Part shown: piece after piece, positions 46,481 to 64,000 of the stretch | How the letters are laid out: every line of letters starts with the position of its first letter | Numbering within the stretch: the first letter of the stretch is position 1 | Source: Stichopus chloronotus | Lineage: Eukaryota > Echinodermata > Holothuroidea > Aspidochirotida > Stichopodidae | Assembly: GCA_021234535.1 (NCBI GenBank) | Contig: CM037840.1 | Span: 7,119,094-7,183,093, forward strand | Direction: 5' to 3' | DNA length: 64,000 nt | Made by a program: the position numbers and the translations under genes | Notes under the pieces: model-generated | Told to the model about the DNA's origin: nothing | The model's input: the letters and a program-made list of their open reading frames with translations, nothing else | Databases searched by the model: none

Positions 46481-47010
46481 TCAATGAACCTCAAAGTGTA
46501 AGTTATTTCCCCTTTGAAGTTAGTGTTCTCTACTGGAAGTTTTTCACCTTAACCTCTGATAATCCTATGACCTTTGATCTCCAAGAAAACCCTTAAAATC
46601 TTAGTCAAGTGCATAACATACCTAGCCCTCAATGTTGAAGTCCATTTAATATGCATATATTGCAAAAACACGGGTTGTCTACACTCAGGCTGTCCATGAC
46701 TTCAGATGACCTTTGACCCACATCAAAACAATGACAGCCAAGATACAGAAAACGCCTGAAGTGTCTCGCACCTTCCTTTCAAAAGCTAGACCATTCACTG
46801 GTGTTCACAAGTTCACCATGACCTAATGACCCTATATTTTCTTCGACCTATTAAAAGCCCTTATGACTTTTTTCACTTCAAAAGTAGTACAATACATACA
46901 GTACAGTCATAAGTTTATGTGGTTCTGCCTTATGGTAACCTCAGACCTACATCAAGCTGAGGCTTTTTATATTTCCCAACAATCTTGTCACCCTTGGCAA
47001 AGGAATCAGA
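46480..47010 (-). repeat. R1 minisatellite, cluster 6 (degenerate)
   Basis: TGACCTTTGATC and TGACCTTTGACCC blocks at about 46569 and 46708. It ends in CCTTGGCAAAGGAATC near 46992-47007, a decayed form of the boundary hairpin. Confidence 0.6.
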
Positions 47011-49460
47011 CAAAAAATACATACCTGCATGACATACCAATGTGATGACACAATTCATCCAATGAATATTCAACAAGACAAGTAAATGCATACAAGCTAT
47101 ATTTATGTACAATTCCTTCAAAAGAGTTAAATTTGAAGCACAGTTCGCTTTCAAAACGTGCAAACCCTATTCCCCAACATGAGTATGTGTAGGCTGCTCA
47201 TTTACTGAATGTCAACATATTCAGTTACAGGTTAAAGCTTGCTGAAAGCAATAAGGTTTCCTGATTACACAATCAATCAACAGTGGTCAAGAGAAGGGAC
47301 ACTATGTGCACAGTGTGTGTGTCACGGTAAAGCAGTCGAGTCAGGGGAGGGGTGTGAGGGGAGAGAGTCCCTTTCCTTACCTCCAATTTTTTTTTTTTTT
47401 ACTTTCAATGTCTGATGCTAAATGATGCAAAGTGGTGCTACTTAGAGGCAATTTCTTTGAAATAGCGGTAGCATATTGCCAAGTTTTTTTTTTTTTGAAG
47501 CAAGCAGAGCAGGCAGAGGTTTGTAGGTTGCTCTTTATTTTTAAGAGACTAGGAATCAATCTGCACTGCTCCTACTATGCTGGAGTTTCTCTTGTAATCA
47601 TTGCAACCTTCTGAGTATGTAAAAGCCTTCATAAGTGTGGTGTACCACGAACGGTAACTGTGATGCATTAGCTAAAGGCCAAAGAGAACAATCATCACTT
47701 GGATCACTCCATTCTGTATTTAAATCTGAAGCTGACATCACATCTCATCAGGCTGTCAAAGTCAGCAACTAATTGATGTGTGAACTGAAATACAGTGAAT
47801 GCTGAAAAAAAAAAAAAAAACTACTAGGACTCACTGATGGACAGCCAAATAGTTATGAAACTGTACTTCAACTAAAAGCTTACCATTTAAGAGTACCATT
47901 TAAGCTTCTTTGACCTTAATGTGACTTCTAAATAGCCTTTCCAATTGAGTTCTTCACATTTTTTACATCATCAAATAAGAAGTTACTGTTTCCATATCCT
48001 GCTGGAAATTCATAACTTTCAAGCAACATAAATTTGTTTCTTGTGTGATACTATCGACCAGGTTATTTATATCACACAATTCAAATGGTTAACAATCTTA
48101 CATCTTTTACAAATTAAAGTCTACCACAAGCAAAGTAATCTAACTCCAGAGGCTTGAATTATGATGATGGTCCCTAATTTCATGCAACTAAGGAATGATC
48201 TTGTTTATTATTTGTGAATTGCTCTTTCACTGCAATCTCAAACATTTTGTACACTTTAAGCAACCCTTGTGCCCGGACGAAGTTTTATTCAAAAGAGAAA
48301 GCTGTGGTTAAGTGGTCTGATTCATCAAAAAGCATAACAGTTGGTAAATGTTATGTCTGCAGATAGAATAATACCCACACAAATAGAAAATGCCTCTTTC
48401 CACGTCACTTATAGGTTTGAGAGAGAAGCATGCAATTTTTGCCAACCAGTGAAAATACCCTGCTGAACTGGAAAAACTGCAATTTCACAGTACCATTTGA
48501 TGACATCACAGAATGGAGAGCAGTTATGTGAGAGCTATGTTGAGTGTGCATGCTTATGATGCGATTGAAAGTTCTGTAACAATGCTGAAGTCTTTTGAAT
48601 GCAAAAAGAAGATCGAATACTCAGAAAGAAAATGGCAGAAGACGAATAGTGAAACACCACAGAGCAGATGCTTCATTCACAATATGCCCACTAAAAATTC
48701 ATTTGTCCTGTCTCCACAAAGTTCTTATGGCTGCAAAAATCCTGGATCAATTTTATCTGAAGAAAATGGAGGTTTGACGCAAAAAATGGATAGCAGTATA
48801 AAGCACTTGCAGCATTTACTTCACCAAGGAATATTTTGACACGCACTCTGGCATGTCATGATGTTGCAATGTCTACACAAAAATGGCATACAGTCCCAAG
48901 ACATTGCAAATCAACATTGGTTCATTTCAGGTCCCTACATCACCTATTGCTTTGCAGGTCAAAACTGATTCTTCACCATCAGCGAACATTAATCTGTCTT
49001 TTCGTCCTTCCAGGTCTTGGAGGCTGGCTTCACATTGTACTGGATGTGAGCAGGCAGAGGCAGTTTTGCAAAATAACACCTCCTAATGTTAAGCATTAAC
49101 ACTAACTAAACCATCTGACTGTGCATAGCATTGTCGGGGAAAGTCAGCAACACACTGCCACAACACTAAAGCACAACACACCACCACAACACTAAAGCAC
49201 ATCAACTGGCAGGAGTATAGCTTCTCCATTCTATCATGTGACATAGATATCAACTCAATCTTTGACAATTTCACAAAGCTTTACAGGGCTTGGAATATTG
49301 GACAATTTTATGCCAACCTTTAATTAAACTTACAAAGTATGGAAATGACATATTCGTGCTCTGTACACATTTCTCTTTGCAGTGATACTAAATTTAGTCA
49401 TGTTTAGAATTAATGAAAAGTGGCTTTAAGTGGCTTAGGACATACTTTCATATAATGCAC
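47010..49460. other. Intergenic between UST copy 2 and MCM3
   Basis: It holds several poly-A/poly-T runs (for example at 47387 and 47804). The 108-codon plus-strand ORF at 48513 has no recognised motif. Confidence 0.35.
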
Positions 49461-49550
49461 TTTATTTTTTAAAAATCACAAGAGGTGTGCCTAGAGTTCA
49501 CTGCAAATCTGACAAATGTAATACCAATTCACAGACATCTGAACTTTATT
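49461..49550 (-). terminator. Candidate MCM3 polyadenylation signals
   Basis: AATAAA occurs on the minus strand at 49545-49550 and 49461-49466, about 455 and 540 bases after the MCM3 stop. Either could end the 3' UTR. Only the hexamers are seen; no transcript evidence is available. Confidence 0.35.
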
Positions 49551-50004
49551 CCCAAGCTATAGATCAACTATTACACCTGAATTTTTCTGGTAAAAAAAAG
49601 TTTTTGGTCAATAGATGTTTACTTGGTCATATTCTCTTATAAGCAGAGTGCAACAAGTCAACACTAGATACACACCTTTGCCATGTTAATAGCAGTAGAG
49701 TGATGATTCTCCAGGTTATTTCAATTCCTATGTCAGCTTTTTATCAACTTTTTGGTGGGGACCATTAAATGTACAACTGTTTGCTGTTCAATGCCATTTT
49801 CAGAGACATGTTCATCATGCAGTATCTTTGTATGAAACACTTTTCACAGAGTGCACCCCAACAACATAAGCATTTAACTCCCATGCTACGAAATAGCAGC
49901 AGAGGAACTTGATAAACTGTTAATGAATTAATTGCTTATATAAACCAAGTTGATCAGCAAATGCAACACCTTTGAAAGTCAAATTTGAGACATTTTGGAG
50001 AGAT

Positions 50005-63640
<13,636 letters not shown>

Positions 63641-64000
63641 CTGTAAAGGGAACAGAAGATTTGACAGGTCAAGCAAAAGGTAAAATGATAATCTTTGCAA
63701 TCAATTGCATAATATTACGTCATCATTTCAAAGGCCAATGGAAGTTGTGCTATCAATATTGCCCCTAAATGTGCTGTTTAAATCAAATGTGTAACACAAT
63801 TTTGAAAGAGTATCTCACCAGGAGAAAAGATTGTCAACATGACAAGAGTTTAGAGGAGATGCCTATTACTAATGTCTAAGATTTGCAAGCAATATGTTAC
63901 AGCTGGTTAAGCATTAGTAGCATGATCAACCTGTCACTGGTCCTAAAAATCAGTTTGCACAGCTGTTTGATGCTTTGTGAATCTTAACATGAAACTGCTG
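63641..64000. other. MCM3 intron at the right edge
   Basis: No exon matching the next MCM3 segment (ending NPVYGR in vertebrates) was seen, so that exon lies beyond the window. Confidence 0.45.

Noticed and set aside
48513..48839. 108-codon plus-strand ORF
   Set aside because: No recognisable domain, no splice partners and surrounding sequence typical of spacer.

Overview
The window looks like nuclear DNA of a marine invertebrate deuterostome; I lean towards an echinoderm, possibly a sea cucumber, but this is not proven. It is AT-rich and intron-rich, with GT-AG splice sites, dense dispersed repeats and animal-only gene families. There are no operons, prokaryotic signals or rRNA genes, and I found no tRNA.

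Three gene loci can be assembled exon by exon with consistent reading phases. (1) Positions 2976-20359 (+) hold the last six exons of a uronyl 2-O-sulfotransferase-like gene (UST family, glycosaminoglycan 2-O-sulfation); its membrane-anchor exons are not seen. (2) Positions 33830-41574 (+) hold a second, apparently complete paralogue in eight exons. The six shared exons have the same intron phases, and four also have the same length, so this is a tandem duplication. (3) Positions 50005-63640 (-) hold the last nine exons of MCM3, a subunit of the MCM2-7 replicative helicase. It runs off the right edge, so the N-terminal half lies outside the window. A fourth, partial gene at 7019-9429 (-) lies antisense in the 10-kb first visible intron of UST copy 1. 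It is a hAT-transposase-derived protein with a BED-like zinc finger and a hAT C-terminal dimerisation region, but the catalytic core between them is not visible.

The rest is mostly repeats. The dominant family is a minisatellite of about 145 bp per unit (0.07-2.4, 3.3-4.9, 15.1-16.2, 17.9-18.5, 43.7-45.3, 46.5-47.0, 52.1-52.5, 57.4-57.8 and 59.9-60.2 kb). Its units carry AGGTCA direct repeats and TGTAAACA, which resemble nuclear-receptor DR1 and forkhead sites. It is often linked to a TG/CA microsatellite and to a boundary motif GATTCCTTGCC, and forms part of a larger dispersed element (R2). The large MCM3 intron at 51.4-57.8 kb contains a 3.6-kb foldback or Mutator-like element with about 315-bp inverted ends and a 10-bp target duplication, nested inside a smaller inverted-repeat element. 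Other notable structures are an array of perfect palindromes in intron 1 of UST copy 2, an 860-bp insertion inside an R2 copy, and a CpG-rich block upstream of the hAT-derived gene.

The genes do not form a single pathway. The UST pair belongs to sulfated glycan synthesis in the Golgi and MCM3 to DNA replication; the hAT-derived gene and the repeats are mobile-element material. No clear novel system was found. The best leads are the repeat-borne DR1/forkhead motifs, the asymmetric foldback element and the core-less hAT gene.
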